64,000 nt of DNA from Rathayibacter sp. VKM Ac-2857 (GTDB taxonomy: Bacteria > Actinomycetota > Actinomycetes > Actinomycetales > Microbacteriaceae), in assembly GCF_013205025.1 (NCBI RefSeq), contig NZ_JABMLE010000001.1, positions 1,240,001-1,304,000 of the forward strand, read 5' to 3'. Under the pieces are notes generated by a model, which saw only the letters and a list, made by a program, of their open reading frames with translations, made no database searches and was not told the DNA's origin. Below, piece after piece: positions 16,482 through 25,883 of the stretch (positions are counted from its first letter, which is position 1; each line of letters begins with the position of its first letter). The position numbers and the translations under genes are program-made.

Positions 16482-17714
16482 TCAGTACCGGATCGCGTCG
16501 ATCACCTTCACCCGCACCGCGACGATCGCCGGCACGAGCCCGGCGAGCGCGCCCACGAGTGTCGCCGCCCCGAGCCCCAGCAGCGCCGCCTCGACCGGGA
16601 ACGGCGGGATGTCGCTGATCCCGTTCTCCTGGACGAACGCGACGGTCCACGGATTCGTCACCAGGATCACCGCGATCGTCACGCCGACCACTCCCGCGAC
16701 GACCGTCGCGACGACGCTCTCCATCATGATCGAGAAGAAGATCCGCCCCGAGGAGGCGCCGAAGCTGCGCCGGATGCCGATCTCGCGGATCCGCTGCCGC
16801 ACGGTGACCAGGGCGATGTTCAGCAGCCCGAGCGCGCCGAGCGCCAGCACCAGGCCGGCGACACCGCCGATCACCCAGGTCAGCACCGCGAACGGGTCGG
16901 AGTCGTAGCTGAGGTAGTCCTGGCGGTAGACGTCGGCCTCGAAGCCCGGGCCGAGCGCCGCGGAGACGTCGCGCTTGACGGCCTCGATCAGCGGGTCGGC
17001 GAGCTCCAGCGGCACCCACATCTCGTAGTTCGGGAGCTGCGCACCGCCGAACGCGGGATCGGCCTCGGGCGCGATCGCCGAGTAGGCGTCGACGAGCATC
17101 ATCGCGCTCGGAGAGGTGTCGTACTGGTTCGACGGTGTCACCCCGATCACGACCGCGGTCGTGTCGTGCTCCCCGCCGAGGAGCGTCGCCGTCGGGTGCG
17201 TGCGCAGATCCGGGCGCCCGAGGCGGTCCCAGAAGACCTCGTTGATCACGAGCGCGGGAGCGAGGCGCCGCTCGTCGCCCTCGGCGAACCAGGCGCCGCT
17301 CGCCAGCTCCACCCGGTGCATCTCGGCGTACGGCTGGTCGACGGCGGTGATCCCCACGTCGACCGCGCCGTCCGTGAACTGGACGCGGGTGCCGCCGTAC
17401 GTCGTGCGGCTGGCGTAGTCGATGCGGTAGCGCTCGAGGACCTTCTCCCAGGCGTCCTGCATCACGACCGGGTCGACGACGCCCTCGGGGCCGGTCGTGT
17501 AGGCGCTGAGGTAGAGGCTGGCGGGCCGGCCGCTGCTGCGCTCCGACACCTCGATGTTCGCCTGGCGCGCGATCCCGCCCGCGGCGACGACGCCGGTGAG
17601 GGCGGCGACGGCCACCGCCACGCCGATCAGCGAGAGCAGCACCCGGCCGCGGTGGATCCGCAGCTCGGTCCACGCCTCCACGATCGCGCCGACGACGCCG
17701 GTGAGGCCGCCCAT
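16482..17714 (-). CDS. ABC transporter permease, MacB/FtsX family
   Basis: Permease of 410 aa with the MacB topology: one N-terminal transmembrane helix (about 23-45), a large extracytoplasmic MacB_PCD-like domain (about 50-265) and three C-terminal helices (about 275-405). The motif VRQRIREIGIRRSFGASSGRIFF, the conserved cytoplasmic loop of this family, is present. It is the third gene of an adaptor-ATPase-permease operon and its start overlaps the ATPase stop (ATGA). Such tripartite systems export peptides, antibiotics or lipids in a mechanotransmission mode; the substrate is unknown. Confidence 0.92.
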   Translation of the reverse strand: MGGLTGVVGAIVEAWTELRIHRGRVLLSLIGVAVAVAALTGVVAAGGIARQANIEVSERSSGRPASLYLSAYTTGPEGVVDPVVMQDAWEKVLERYRIDYASRTTYGGTRVQFTDGAVDVGITAVDQPYAEMHRVELASGAWFAEGDERRLAPALVINEVFWDRLGRPDLRTHPTATLLGGEHDTTAVVIGVTPSNQYDTSPSAMMLVDAYSAIAPEADPAFGGAQLPNYEMWVPLELADPLIEAVKRDVSAALGPGFEADVYRQDYLSYDSDPFAVLTWVIGGVAGLVLALGALGLLNIALVTVRQRIREIGIRRSFGASSGRIFFSIMMESVVATVVAGVVGVTIAVILVTNPWTVAFVQENGISDIPPFPVEAALLGLGAATLVGALAGLVPAIVAVRVKVIDAIRY

Positions 17715-18466
17715 CAGTGCCGCCCCGAGCTGCTCGAGGGAGCGGCGGTCGCAGCTGTCGCGGCACTGAGCCGCCCGTGGTCGAGCCGGTAGTGCCGCTC
17801 GGCTCGCGCCGCGATGGCCGGGTCGTGGGTGATCGTGACCAGGGCCGAGCCGGACTCCTGGGCGATCTCGTCGAGCAGGCTCATCACGCTCTCCCCGGTG
17901 TCGGTGTCGAGGGCGCCGGTCGGCTCGTCGGCGAGGATCAGCCGCGGCCGGCGCACCAGGGCGCGCGCGATCGCGATCCGCTGCTGCTCGCCGCCGGACA
18001 TCCGGCCGGGCATCGAGTCGACCCGGTGCCCGAGCCCGACCCGCTCCAGCATCTCGGCGGCCAGCGCCGCGCGGCGCCAGAACTCGCTGCCGGTGGCATA
18101 GAGCAGCGGCGTCATCACGTTCTCGCGGGCCGTGCGGCCCTCGAGCAGATTGAACTGCTGGAAGATGAAGCCGATGCTGCCGCCGCGGATCCGCGCGCGG
18201 GCCCGCGAGGAGAGCGTCTCGGTGGGCTTCCCCTCGAGCAGCATCCGCCCCTCGGTCGGCTCGTCGATCAGGCCGAGGATGTTCAGGAGCGTCGACTTGC
18301 CGGAGCCGCTGCGCCCGACGACCGAGACGTGGTCGCCCTCGCCGACCTCGAGATCCACGCCGTCGAGGATGGTCAGCGGAGGTGCGTCGGGCAGGGGGAC
18401 GACCTTGCGGATCCCCTCGAGCCGCAGGATCGTGCGCTTCCCGTCCGTCACGAGCTCGTCCGTCAC
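17714..18466 (-). CDS. ABC transporter ATP-binding protein, MacB/LolD type
   Basis: ATPase of 250 aa with Walker [16 protein letters not shown] (about 52-66), Q-loop [11 protein letters not shown], signature [16 protein letters not shown], Walker [13 protein letters not shown] and H-loop His in THDPA. The signature and the P-T-G-A-L-D form are typical of LolD/MacB-like subunits. The GTG start (18464-18466) overlaps the stop of the adaptor gene, and the stop overlaps the permease start, so all three are co-translated in fixed ratio. Confidence 0.94.
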   Translation of the reverse strand: MTDELVTDGKRTILRLEGIRKVVPLPDAPPLTILDGVDLEVGEGDHVSVVGRSGSGKSTLLNILGLIDEPTEGRMLLEGKPTETLSSRARARIRGGSIGFIFQQFNLLEGRTARENVMTPLLYATGSEFWRRAALAAEMLERVGLGHRVDSMPGRMSGGEQQRIAIARALVRRPRLILADEPTGALDTDTGESVMSLLDEIAQESGSALVTITHDPAIAARAERHYRLDHGRLSAATAATAAPSSSSGRH

Positions 18467-19506
18467 GAGCAGTAGACCGAGCCGTCGGCGTTCTGCACGC
18501 AGTTCCCCTCGAGCTGCTCGCCCTCGCCGGCGGCGGCGCCGGGGACGAACTGCAGGATCTCGGCGCCCTCGTCCACGCCGCCGGTGACCTCGATGCTGAT
18601 CCCGTCGGTGAGGCCGAGGGTCACGGGGACCTCCTCGGTCGAGCCGTCCTCGGCGAGGCGGTAGACGACGCCCGACTCCGCGGTGCCCTCGACCGCGGTG
18701 GTCGGCACGACGAGCACGTTCTCGGCGAGGCCGCCCGCGAGGGTGACGGTGGCGGCGAGGCCGGGGAACACGGTCACCTCGCCCGGGACCTGGCAGCGGA
18801 AGCTGGTGCCGGAGCCGCCGGTCGTACCCGTGCCACCGGTCTCGCCCGTCGGCGTCTCGCCCTCACCGGCGAGCGGCGTGGTGATGGTGAGCCCGGTGCA
18901 GGTGAAGGCGGCGGGGCCTCCGGTGACCGCGATCTGCGCCTCGGTGGGGCGGTTCTGGATCCGGTACAGCTGCTCGGCGTCGATCGAGCCGGTGACGGCG
19001 TAGGTCGGCGGGGCGACCTGGCCGGTGACCTCGCCGACCGCGACGGCCTGGTCGTGGATGACGCCGAGGGCGCTGAGCACGCCGGCCGCCGGCGCGTAGA
19101 CGCGCTCGAAGCGGACGGAGGGCGGCGGCTGGGTGACGGTGACGAGTCCGTCGGCGCCGGTGGTCTCGACCGGCTCGCGCACGGTCTCGACGCGGATGTC
19201 GTAGATCAGGTCACCGGAGGCGACGGTGGCGCCCTGGGTGATGTAGACGTCGTCGACGGTGCCGACGGCGGTCGCCTTGACCGGCACTGCCGGGTCGGCG
19301 GCGACCGTGCCCTGCAGCGTGAGGTCGTTGGTGACGGTGCCGCGGCCGACCACGACGGTCGGCTCGGTCAGCTCACCGGTGGGGACGGTCGGATCGGCCT
19401 CGGCGGACCCGTCCGGGAAGAACGCGATCTTGACCAGCGCGACCGCGACGGCGCCGATGACCACCAGCCAGAGGATCGGGAACACCCATCGTCGAACCGC
19501 ACCCAT
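18463..19506 (-). CDS. Membrane-fusion (HlyD/MacA-like) adaptor protein
   Basis: Adaptor of 347 aa with an N-terminal signal anchor (about 6-30, FPILWLVVIGAVAVALVKIAFF) followed by an extracytoplasmic beta-rich part with a biotinyl-lipoyl-like section (VPVKATAVGTVDDVYITQGATVASGDLIYDI, about 74-105) and a barrel domain. In Gram-positives such adaptors work with MacB-like ABC exporters across the cell envelope. First gene of the operon; translationally coupled to the ATPase. Odd: a Gly/Thr/Glu-rich insertion (about 195-235) that may be a flexible linker. Confidence 0.85.
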   Translation of the reverse strand: MGAVRRWVFPILWLVVIGAVAVALVKIAFFPDGSAEADPTVPTGELTEPTVVVGRGTVTNDLTLQGTVAADPAVPVKATAVGTVDDVYITQGATVASGDLIYDIRVETVREPVETTGADGLVTVTQPPPSVRFERVYAPAAGVLSALGVIHDQAVAVGEVTGQVAPPTYAVTGSIDAEQLYRIQNRPTEAQIAVTGGPAAFTCTGLTITTPLAGEGETPTGETGGTGTTGGSGTSFRCQVPGEVTVFPGLAATVTLAGGLAENVLVVPTTAVEGTAESGVVYRLAEDGSTEEVPVTLGLTDGISIEVTGGVDEGAEILQFVPGAAAGEGEQLEGNCVQNADGSVYCS

Positions 19507-19649
19507 GTCTGTCCCCCGACTCCGGCGCTCGTGCGCCCTGCGGCACTCCCCCGTGGCGCGCCGATCGGCAGCCTATCGACCGCGCGGCGGACCGCGCGTC
19601 AGCCGCTGTGACTACTCCGGGGGCGGACGCCCCGCCCCTCCGCCGTCGT

Positions 19650-19707
19650 GCTGAAGGAGCCCGCCCAGCGGCACTCGTGCTGATCGAGTAGCGCGCCCAG
19701 CGGCACT
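19650..19707 (+). repeat. Tandem truncated REP B heads
   Basis: Two successive incomplete B units, each breaking off inside the 3' arm of the hairpin at ...CAGCGG|CACTC and continuing directly into the next unit's TGCTGATCGAGTAG. The same break recurs at 20157. The preceding 19507-19649 upstream of the adaptor gene shows a 7-bp GC hairpin (19581-19598) and no gene. Confidence 0.75.
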
Positions 19708-19836
19708 CATGCTGATCGAGTAGCCCGCGCAGCGTGCGTATCGAGATCCACGCCCCCCAGAACTCGAGTCTGCAGACCCGCCCCGCTGAGGACGGCGGGT
19801 CTCGATACGCCCCTCCGGGGCTACTCGACCAGCATG
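19708..19836. repeat. REP composite: B unit (+), A unit (-)
   Basis: B unit 19708-19748 (stem slightly broken, GCCCGC-GCA-GCGTGC), centre with GTCTGCAGAC, A unit on the minus strand 19798-19836 (stem GCCCC-GGA-GGGGC). Same composite as at 10659 but inverted. The following 19837-19984 holds no recognisable gene or element. Confidence 0.88.
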
Positions 19837-19984
19837 CAGGGACTGGCGAATGGACAGGAAAGGGGGTCCGGCACATCTGCGGGAACCCGTCCGGGTCCAC
19901 TCGCCCGCACCCGCGCTCTCGACTGGACGCGGGCAGGGCTCTGCCCGGGGCACGAAGCCCATCGCGCGTCCACTCGCAGAACCA

Positions 19985-20110
19985 CGCTGATCGAGTAGCC
20001 CGCGCAGCGGGCGTATCGAGATCCACCAGCGTCAGAAGTCGAGTCTGCAGCCCGCTCTGCTGAGGACGGCGGGTCTCGATACGCCCCTGCGGGGCTACTC
20101 GACCAGCATG
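19985..20110. repeat. REP composite: B unit (+), A unit (-)
   Basis: B unit 19985-20023 with stem GCCCGC-GCA-GCGGGC, centre with CTGCAG, A unit 20072-20110 on the minus strand with GCCCC-GCA-GGGGC. Complete except that the outer CATG of the B unit reads CACG. Confidence 0.88.
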
Positions 20111-20129
20111 TCCTCCCGCACGTCAGGAT

Positions 20130-20202
20130 CATGCTGATCGGTCAGCCCGCGCAGCGGCACTCATGCTGATCGAGTAGCCCGCGCAGCGGGCGTATCGAGA
20201 TC
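20130..20202 (+). repeat. REP B units: truncated head then complete unit
   Basis: A truncated B head (20130-20157, breaking at CAGCGG|CACTC) is followed by a complete B unit (20162-20202) that ends 8 bp from the stop codon of the DUF1905-type gene on the opposite strand. It could serve as that gene's transcription terminator. Confidence 0.82.
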
Positions 20203-20210
20203 CACCGGCC

Positions 20211-20642
20211 TCAGGCGCCGAGCTTCGCGACGACCGCGGCGACTCGGCGCGCGCGCGTCTCGGCGGCCTTCGCGCCCTCGACGGCGGTGACGTGGGCCTT
20301 CCGCGCGCTCGGCGAGAGGGCGTCGAAAGCAGCAGTGGCCCCGGCCGCGTCGAGCGCGGCGGCGAGGTCCTCCGGCACGGCGACCGTGCGCGGGGCGGTG
20401 TCGAGCACGAGGTCGACCTCGATCGCGTCCCCGCCGGCCAGACCGGTCGCGGCGCGCTTGTCGGACGAGAAGGAGATCAGCGCGCGGCCGCCCATCGCAC
20501 CGACGGTACCCCGGAAGGCGTAGCCGTTGACGACGACGCTCACCGCCGGCCGCTTGCCGCCGCCGAGGGCGTCGAGCACCTCGGGCGGCACCTCGATGCC
20601 GGTGTTGTTGCCGATCTGGAAGAGCGTCGTCGTGTAGCGCAC
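20211..20642 (-). CDS. DUF1905 / YdeI-OmpD-associated domain protein
   Basis: Protein of 143 aa. Residues about 1-95 form the DUF1905 beta domain (TTLFQIGNNTGIEVPPEVLDALGGGKRPAVSVVVNG), and the C-terminal third (VPEDLAAALDAAGATAAFDALSPSARKAHVTAVEGAKAAETRARRV) is the helical bacteriocin-protection/OmdA-like segment. The family is widespread and uncharacterised; some members were linked to bacteriocin tolerance. Its downstream end abuts a REP B unit; the MarR gene lies 40 bp upstream on the same strand and may share a transcript. Confidence 0.82.
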   Translation of the reverse strand: MRYTTTLFQIGNNTGIEVPPEVLDALGGGKRPAVSVVVNGYAFRGTVGAMGGRALISFSSDKRAATGLAGGDAIEVDLVLDTAPRTVAVPEDLAAALDAAGATAAFDALSPSARKAHVTAVEGAKAAETRARRVAAVVAKLGA

Positions 20643-20682
20643 GGGACGAGGATGGCACGCGGCGGGGAGGCCCGCCAGGGGC

Positions 20683-21246
20683 TCAGCAGTCGCGGTCGGC
20701 CGGGTCGTCGCGGTCCTGCTGCCCGGGATCGCCGAGGGCGGAGCGGACGGCGTCGACGGTCATCCGGCCCTCGGGATCGAGGCGGGTCAGCATCCGCGTC
20801 ATGATGTCGGCGAGCTGCGGGATCTGCTCCGCGTCGAGCGGGTCGATGACGTCGGCGAGCACCGTCGCGACGTGACCCGGGGCCGTGTCGACGATCTTCT
20901 GCAGGCCGGCGTCGGTCAGCACGGCGTTCGTCGCGCGCCCGTCGGTGGGGCACGGCCGGCGCTCGAGATAGCCGCGGGCGACGAGCCGGGTGACGACGTG
21001 CGAGAGCCGCGGGAGCGTGGCGTTCGTGCGGGCGGCGAGCGTCGTCATGCGCAGGGCCCGCTCGGGCGCCTCCGAGAGCATCGCGAGGGTCATGTACTCG
21101 AAGTGCGTCAGCCCCGCGTCGCGCTGCAGCTGGGTGTCGAGCGCACCGGGCAGCAGCTCGACCACCGCGACGAACCGCAGCCACGCGGACAGCTGCTCCT
21201 GCGTGAGCCAGCGTGTGCCCGCCGCATCCGTCCCCTCAGCGTCCAT
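20683..21246 (-). CDS. MarR-family transcriptional regulator
   Basis: Winged-helix regulator of 187 aa with LPGALDTQLQRDAGLTHFEYMTLAMLSEAPERALRMTTLAARTNATLPRLSHVVTRLVARGYLER covering the dimer helix and DNA-reading HTH, and a wing (CPTDGRATNAVLTDAG). It is somewhat longer than typical MarR because of an acidic C-terminal tail. The start is ATG 21244-21246. An imperfect palindrome at 21264-21278 just upstream is a likely autoregulatory site. The putA gene ends 209 bp upstream on the same strand; whether MarR controls putA is unknown. Confidence 0.9.
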   Translation of the reverse strand: MDAEGTDAAGTRWLTQEQLSAWLRFVAVVELLPGALDTQLQRDAGLTHFEYMTLAMLSEAPERALRMTTLAARTNATLPRLSHVVTRLVARGYLERRPCPTDGRATNAVLTDAGLQKIVDTAPGHVATVLADVIDPLDAEQIPQLADIMTRMLTRLDPEGRMTVDAVRSALGDPGQQDRDDPADRDC

Positions 21247-21263
21247 CCCTCCACCCTACCGCT

Positions 21264-21278
21264 TTGTTGCCGCGACAA
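21264..21278. promoter_or_regulatory. Putative MarR box upstream of the marR gene
   Basis: Inverted repeat read on the minus strand as TTGTCGC-G-GCAACAA (one mismatch between arms), 18 bp from the marR start codon. Position and form fit autoregulation by a MarR dimer. Confidence 0.6.
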
Positions 21279-21455
21279 GTAAGCAGGGCGACAGGACCAT
21301 GTGACGTGCAGCCTCCGAATCCCCTTTCACTCACGAGGCGACCCGCGGATTCGCGTGCCAGCGAATCCACGAAGCCGAACGCACCCCGCTCCCTGGAACG
21401 CGCCCCCCTCGCGAGCCGACCGCGCCGAGCCGCACAGGGGGCGGCTCGGAAAACA

Positions 21456-24400
21456 TCACAGCACGTCGTCGGACAGGTCGATCGGCGCTCCGAAGCGGTG
21501 GTTCGTGATCGAGATCGACTGCTCGCGGAGGAAGGGCAGCAGCTCCACGCGGCCGGCCGGAGTGACGGGGTCGGCGTAGATCGCGACGTCCGGCGAGCCG
21601 CCGAGCGCCTCGGCGAGCGCCGTCGCCAGCGGCACCCGCGAGCCGTCCGCGCGCACGAGCGGGACGGGCTTGCCGGTGCTGCCGCGGGTCATCCCGCTGA
21701 CCACGTCGGTGAAGGAGCGGGTGGAGTCGCGGGCGACCTGCAGCGCCTCGGCGGAGGCGTCCGGGCCGAGGGAGGGCGCGGTGCCGCCCTGCGGTCCGCC
21801 GAAGGCGTCCACCCGGTCCGAGACGATGTCGCCGACGATGCGGATGCGCGACGCGGTGATCCGGCCGGCCGCGGCACGGGCGAGCCACTGCGCGTCCGAC
21901 TCGACGACCACCTTCGGCGCCAGGCCGGCCATCTCGAGCAGCTCGTCGCCGGCGAGCATCCCGGCGACCTTGGGCGGCAGCGGGATCGACGTCGACACGT
22001 CCAGGCGCGCCCGCACGAGCAGTGCGGCGGCGATGACGCGGAGGAGCTCGCCGAGGTCGCCGCCGTCGGCGAGGCGCACGGCGACCGGCACGCGGAGGTA
22101 GCGGAACAGGTTGCGCTCGACGCCGACCTTCGAGATGTCGGTGACGACGCCGAACTCGGTCGCCCAGGCGAGCTGGTCCGAGAGCGCCGAGCGGCGCAGC
22201 AGGTCGAACTGCTCGAACTGGAGCGAGGACTGCGCGGCCTCGATGAACTGCCGGGCGCGGTCGTCGAGGCCCCGGAGGTGCAGGGTCGTCGACGGGCGGG
22301 CCGGCGAGGGCTTCCACGAGCCGAGGCCGACCAGGTGGTTCGGGCCGCCGGCCTTCGCCCCGCCGCCGACCGACGAGCGCTTCCAGCCGCCGAAGGGCTG
22401 ACGGCGCACGATCGCCCCGGTGATGCCGCGGTTCACGTAGAGGTTGCCGGCCTCGACCGAGTCGAGCCACAGGGCGAGCTCGTCCGAGTGCAGCGAGTGC
22501 AGCCCGGCGGTGAGGCCGTAGTCGGTGGCGTTCTGCAGGCGGATCGCGTCCTCGAGGGTCGCGGCGTGCATGATTCCCAGCACCGGGCCGAAGAACTCGG
22601 TGAGGTGGGCGTAGCTGTCCTCGGTCACGCCCTCGCGCACGCCCGGCGACCACAGCCGCCCGGTGTCGTCGAGGCGCTTCGGCTCGACGAGCCAGGACTC
22701 CCCCGCACCGAGGGTGGTCAGCGCGTGCGCGAGCTTGCCGGTCGGCTTCTCGATCAGCGGCCCCATCGCGGCGGCCGGGTCGCTCGGCCAGCCGACCCGG
22801 AGGGAGGTCACGGCGTCGACCAGCTGCGCGCGGAACCGCTTCGAGCGGGCGACCGAGCCGACGAGGATCACGAGCGAGGCGGCCGAGCACTTCTGACCGG
22901 CGTGCCCGAAGGCGCTTCGCACGATGTCGGCGACGGCGAGGTCGTAGTCCGCGTGCGGGGTGACGACGATCGCGTTCTTGCCGCTGGTCTCGGCGAGCAG
23001 CGGCAGGTCGGGTCGCCAGGAGCGGAAGAGCTTCGCGGTCTCGTAGGAGCCGGTGAGCAGCACCCGGTCGACCAGCGGATCGGTGATCAGGGCGCGGCCG
23101 AGCGTCTCCTCGTCGAGGTCGACGAGGGCGACGAGGTCCTGCGGGATCCCCGCGTCCCAGAGCGCCTCGACGAGCACCGCGGCCGAGCGGCGGGCCTGCG
23201 GCGCCGGCTTGACGACGACTCCGGAGCCCGCGGCGAGCGCCGCGAGGATCGACCCGGCCGGGATCGCGACGGGGAAGTTCCACGGCGGCGCGACCACGGT
23301 CACCCGCTCGGGCACGAAGGTGGCGCCGCCGACGGCGTCCAGCTCGCGGGCGCGGGTGGCGTAGTAGTGGGCGAAGTCGATCGCCTCGGACACCTCGGGG
23401 TCGGCCTCGGCGACCGTCTTGCCGGTCTCCGAGGCCATCACCTCGATCAGCCGGTCGCGGTTGGCGGCGAGCGCGAGGCCCGCCCGGTCGAGGATCGCGG
23501 CGCGGTCGTAGCCGAGGCGCTCGCCCCAGCGCTCCGCTCGGAGGGCGACGCGGCGCAGCAGCTCCTGCAGCTCGCCGGCGTCGGTGATGCGGGCGCGGTC
23601 GGCCGCGAAAGTGCCGATGGTCGATGTCTCGATGCGGTCGGTGATCAGCCGTGCCCATCGGCGGTTGCCCGGCAGCGCCGGGTCGGTGTCGGGCTCGTTG
23701 CGGAACGCGCTGGTCGCCGCCGTCGCGCCGGAGCCGCGGCGCAGCCCCAGCACCGCCTCGGTGAGGCCCTCGGCGGCCGGGTCCTGCACGCGGGCGCCCG
23801 CGCCGGCGTGCTCCCGCACCAGGCGCACGCCGGAGCCCGACGCCCACTCGCGCAGGCGGTCCTGGGTGCGGTTCGGGGTCGGCACCGTGTCGTCGAGCGC
23901 CTCGAGCGACGCGCGGAACCGGCCGAGCTCGCGCTGCAGCACGCTCTCGTCCTCCAGCTCGAAGACGGCCGAGAGGAAGTTCTCGGGGCTGGAGTTCTCC
24001 TCCAGGCGGCGGATCAGGTACGAGATCGCGACGTCGAACTCGTGCGGGTGCACGACCGGCGTGTAGAGCAGGAGCCGGCCCACGTCCTCGCGGACGGCGC
24101 GCGCCTGCCCGGTCGCCATCCCGAGCAGCATCTCGAAGTCGACCGCGTCGGCGACGCCGCGCTCGTTCGCGGTGATCCACGCCCAGGCGATGTCGAAGAG
24201 GTTGTGGCCGGCCACGCCGATCCGGACCGCGTCCGTGCGCTCGGGGCGCAGCGCGTAGTCCAGCAGCCGCTTGTAGTTGGTGTCGGCCTCGGCCTTGCTG
24301 CCGACCGTCGCGAGCGGCCAGTCGTGGATCGCCGCGTCCACCCGCTCCATCGCGAGGTTCGCGCCCTTGACGACGCGGACCTTGATCGGCGCCCCGCCGA

Positions 24401-25376
24401 GCCGCCGGCGCTCGGTCGCCCACTCCGTCAGCGACATCAGCACGCCGAGGGCGTCGGGCAGGTAGGCCTGCAGCACGATGCCGGCCTCGAGCTGCTGCAT
24501 CCCCGGCTGCTCGAGGAGCCGGCGGAACACCGCGACCGTGAGATCGAGGTCCCTGTACTCCTCCATGTCGAGGTTGATGAACTTCGGCTCCGGGCTCGCC
24601 GCGGCCAGCTGGTAGAGCGGAGTGAGCCGCTCCACGACGCGATCGACGGCCTCGTCGAACGCCCACATCGAGAGCTGGCTGGCGATGCTCGAGACCTTGA
24701 TGCTCACGTAGTCGACATCGGGGCGCTCGAGGAGCCGCACGGTGCCCGCGAGCCGCCGGTCGGCCTCGCGCTCGCCGAGCACGGCCTCGCCGAGCAGGTT
24801 GAGGTTGAGGCGGTCGCCGCCCTCGCGCAGCCGGCGGATCGCCGAGCCGAGCCGGGCGTCCGAGGCGTCCACGACGAGGTGGCCGACCATCCGGCGCAGC
24901 ACCTGGCGCGCCGCCGGGACGACGATCCACGGCAGCACCGGGCCGACGGCGCCGCCTGTCGCGACCGCGGCGCGCAGGTAGGAGGGGAGGAACGCCGGGG
25001 TCTTCGCGGTCAGCGCCGCGAGGTTCTCGGCCGCGACCACCGGGTCCTCCGGGCGGGCGACCCCGTCGACGAAGCCGACCGTGAAGTCGAGGCCGTTCGG
25101 ATCCTGCAGCACGCCGGCGAGGCGCTGCGCCGCCGGGTCGACCGGGAAAGCGCGGCTGCGCACCAGCCAGCGGCGCACCAGCGCCTCGACGCGGGCGAGG
25201 ACCGGTCCCTCGGCGTCGAACTCGGGCTTCTGCCGGGGCAGCCGCAGCGCCACGCCGGTCTGGTACTGGCCGGTGTCGCTCAGGGCGTGCCGGTCGATCT
25301 TCTCGTCGCGCGCGTCGCTCGTCTCGTCCTGCTCCGGGTCGTTCCCGGGCACGGCTGAGGGCGTCGACTTCTCCAT
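21456..25376 (-). CDS. putA: Bifunctional proline dehydrogenase / glutamate-semialdehyde dehydrogenase (PutA-like)
   Basis: Enzyme of 1306 aa that oxidises proline to glutamate: an N-terminal FAD proline dehydrogenase barrel (about 150-480, with SIASQLSMWAFDEAVDRVVERL, NLDMEEYRDLDLTVAVFRRLL and YEMLLGMA-like EMLLGMATGQARAVRE) and a C-terminal P5C dehydrogenase (about 530-1080) with PWNFPVAIPAGSI, ETSGKNAIVV, the catalytic Cys in GHAGQKCSAASLV and FGPVLGIMHA. The last 200 residues form an extra ALDH-like tail. No N-terminal ribbon-helix-helix DNA-binding domain is visible, so unlike E. coli PutA it is not a repressor. The antisense frame stays open for 1381 codons as a base-composition artefact. 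The start is ATG 25374-25376. Confidence 0.95.
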   Translation of the reverse strand: MEKSTPSAVPGNDPEQDETSDARDEKIDRHALSDTGQYQTGVALRLPRQKPEFDAEGPVLARVEALVRRWLVRSRAFPVDPAAQRLAGVLQDPNGLDFTVGFVDGVARPEDPVVAAENLAALTAKTPAFLPSYLRAAVATGGAVGPVLPWIVVPAARQVLRRMVGHLVVDASDARLGSAIRRLREGGDRLNLNLLGEAVLGEREADRRLAGTVRLLERPDVDYVSIKVSSIASQLSMWAFDEAVDRVVERLTPLYQLAAASPEPKFINLDMEEYRDLDLTVAVFRRLLEQPGMQQLEAGIVLQAYLPDALGVLMSLTEWATERRRLGGAPIKVRVVKGANLAMERVDAAIHDWPLATVGSKAEADTNYKRLLDYALRPERTDAVRIGVAGHNLFDIAWAWITANERGVADAVDFEMLLGMATGQARAVREDVGRLLLYTPVVHPHEFDVAISYLIRRLEENSSPENFLSAVFELEDESVLQRELGRFRASLEALDDTVPTPNRTQDRLREWASGSGVRLVREHAGAGARVQDPAAEGLTEAVLGLRRGSGATAATSAFRNEPDTDPALPGNRRWARLITDRIETSTIGTFAADRARITDAGELQELLRRVALRAERWGERLGYDRAAILDRAGLALAANRDRLIEVMASETGKTVAEADPEVSEAIDFAHYYATRARELDAVGGATFVPERVTVVAPPWNFPVAIPAGSILAALAAGSGVVVKPAPQARRSAAVLVEALWDAGIPQDLVALVDLDEETLGRALITDPLVDRVLLTGSYETAKLFRSWRPDLPLLAETSGKNAIVVTPHADYDLAVADIVRSAFGHAGQKCSAASLVILVGSVARSKRFRAQLVDAVTSLRVGWPSDPAAAMGPLIEKPTGKLAHALTTLGAGESWLVEPKRLDDTGRLWSPGVREGVTEDSYAHLTEFFGPVLGIMHAATLEDAIRLQNATDYGLTAGLHSLHSDELALWLDSVEAGNLYVNRGITGAIVRRQPFGGWKRSSVGGGAKAGGPNHLVGLGSWKPSPARPSTTLHLRGLDDRARQFIEAAQSSLQFEQFDLLRRSALSDQLAWATEFGVVTDISKVGVERNLFRYLRVPVAVRLADGGDLGELLRVIAAALLVRARLDVSTSIPLPPKVAGMLAGDELLEMAGLAPKVVVESDAQWLARAAAGRITASRIRIVGDIVSDRVDAFGGPQGGTAPSLGPDASAEALQVARDSTRSFTDVVSGMTRGSTGKPVPLVRADGSRVPLATALAEALGGSPDVAIYADPVTPAGRVELLPFLREQSISITNHRFGAPIDLSDDVL

Positions 25377-25507
25377 CCCCCGAGGCTATGCCCGAGGCGG
25401 CGCGACGGCGGGTCGTGTCGCCCCGTCTGTGGACACTCGACAGGGAACTGCGGCTGTGGACGACACCCGTGCAGGGGCGATGGACGCGAGCCCGGCGGAG
25501 GAGCACC

Positions 25508-25867
25508 ATGGGGCGCACCCGACAGTCCCGCTCCCGATCGGAGACCCCGATGGATCCGCTGCCCATCCCCCGCGCCGCGATGATACCCGCGCAGGCGCTG
25601 ATCGACAGCTCCGCCTCCTACGACGGCGAGGCGACCGGCACCGTCAACCGGGCGGTGCTCGAGCGCGCGCTCAGCCCGATCGAGAACGGCGTGCTGGACG
25701 AGGACGGCGTCGTCGTGCCCACCTCCTCCGACGTCGCGGGCGCCGCGGTCATCTGCCTCACCTGGCTCACCGGCCGCCTCGTCGAGTCGAGCGGCCGCTC
25801 CAGCGAGGAGATCCTCTTCTCCCTGCGCGAGTTCGTCACCGAGGCGCTGCGCAGCGACGAGGGCTGA
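25508..25867 (+). CDS. Small conserved-looking hypothetical protein
   Basis: Protein of 119 aa from ATG 25508, preceded 7 nt upstream by a GGCGGAG ribosome site; a second in-frame ATG at 25550 (MDPLPIPRAAMIPAQ, with GGAG 6 nt before) would give 105 aa. Acidic and mixed alpha/beta in character, with no transmembrane segment or recognised motif: VDSSASYDGEATGTVNRAVLE-like and SSEEILFSLREFVTEAL segments. It lies 16 bp before the CrtI-like gene on the same strand and could be co-transcribed. Function unknown; reality is supported by codon bias and the ribosome site. Confidence 0.65.
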   Translation: MGRTRQSRSRSETPMDPLPIPRAAMIPAQALIDSSASYDGEATGTVNRAVLERALSPIENGVLDEDGVVVPTSSDVAGAAVICLTWLTGRLVESSGRSSEEILFSLREFVTEALRSDEG

Positions 25868-25883
25868 CGCCAGACTGGGGACC

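Noticed and set aside
21213-25358. 1381-codon open frame on the plus strand opposite putA
   Set aside because: It is antisense to putA, which has clear domain motifs; the long frame arises from GC-rich third positions. Low-complexity Arg/Gly/Ala content and no motif.
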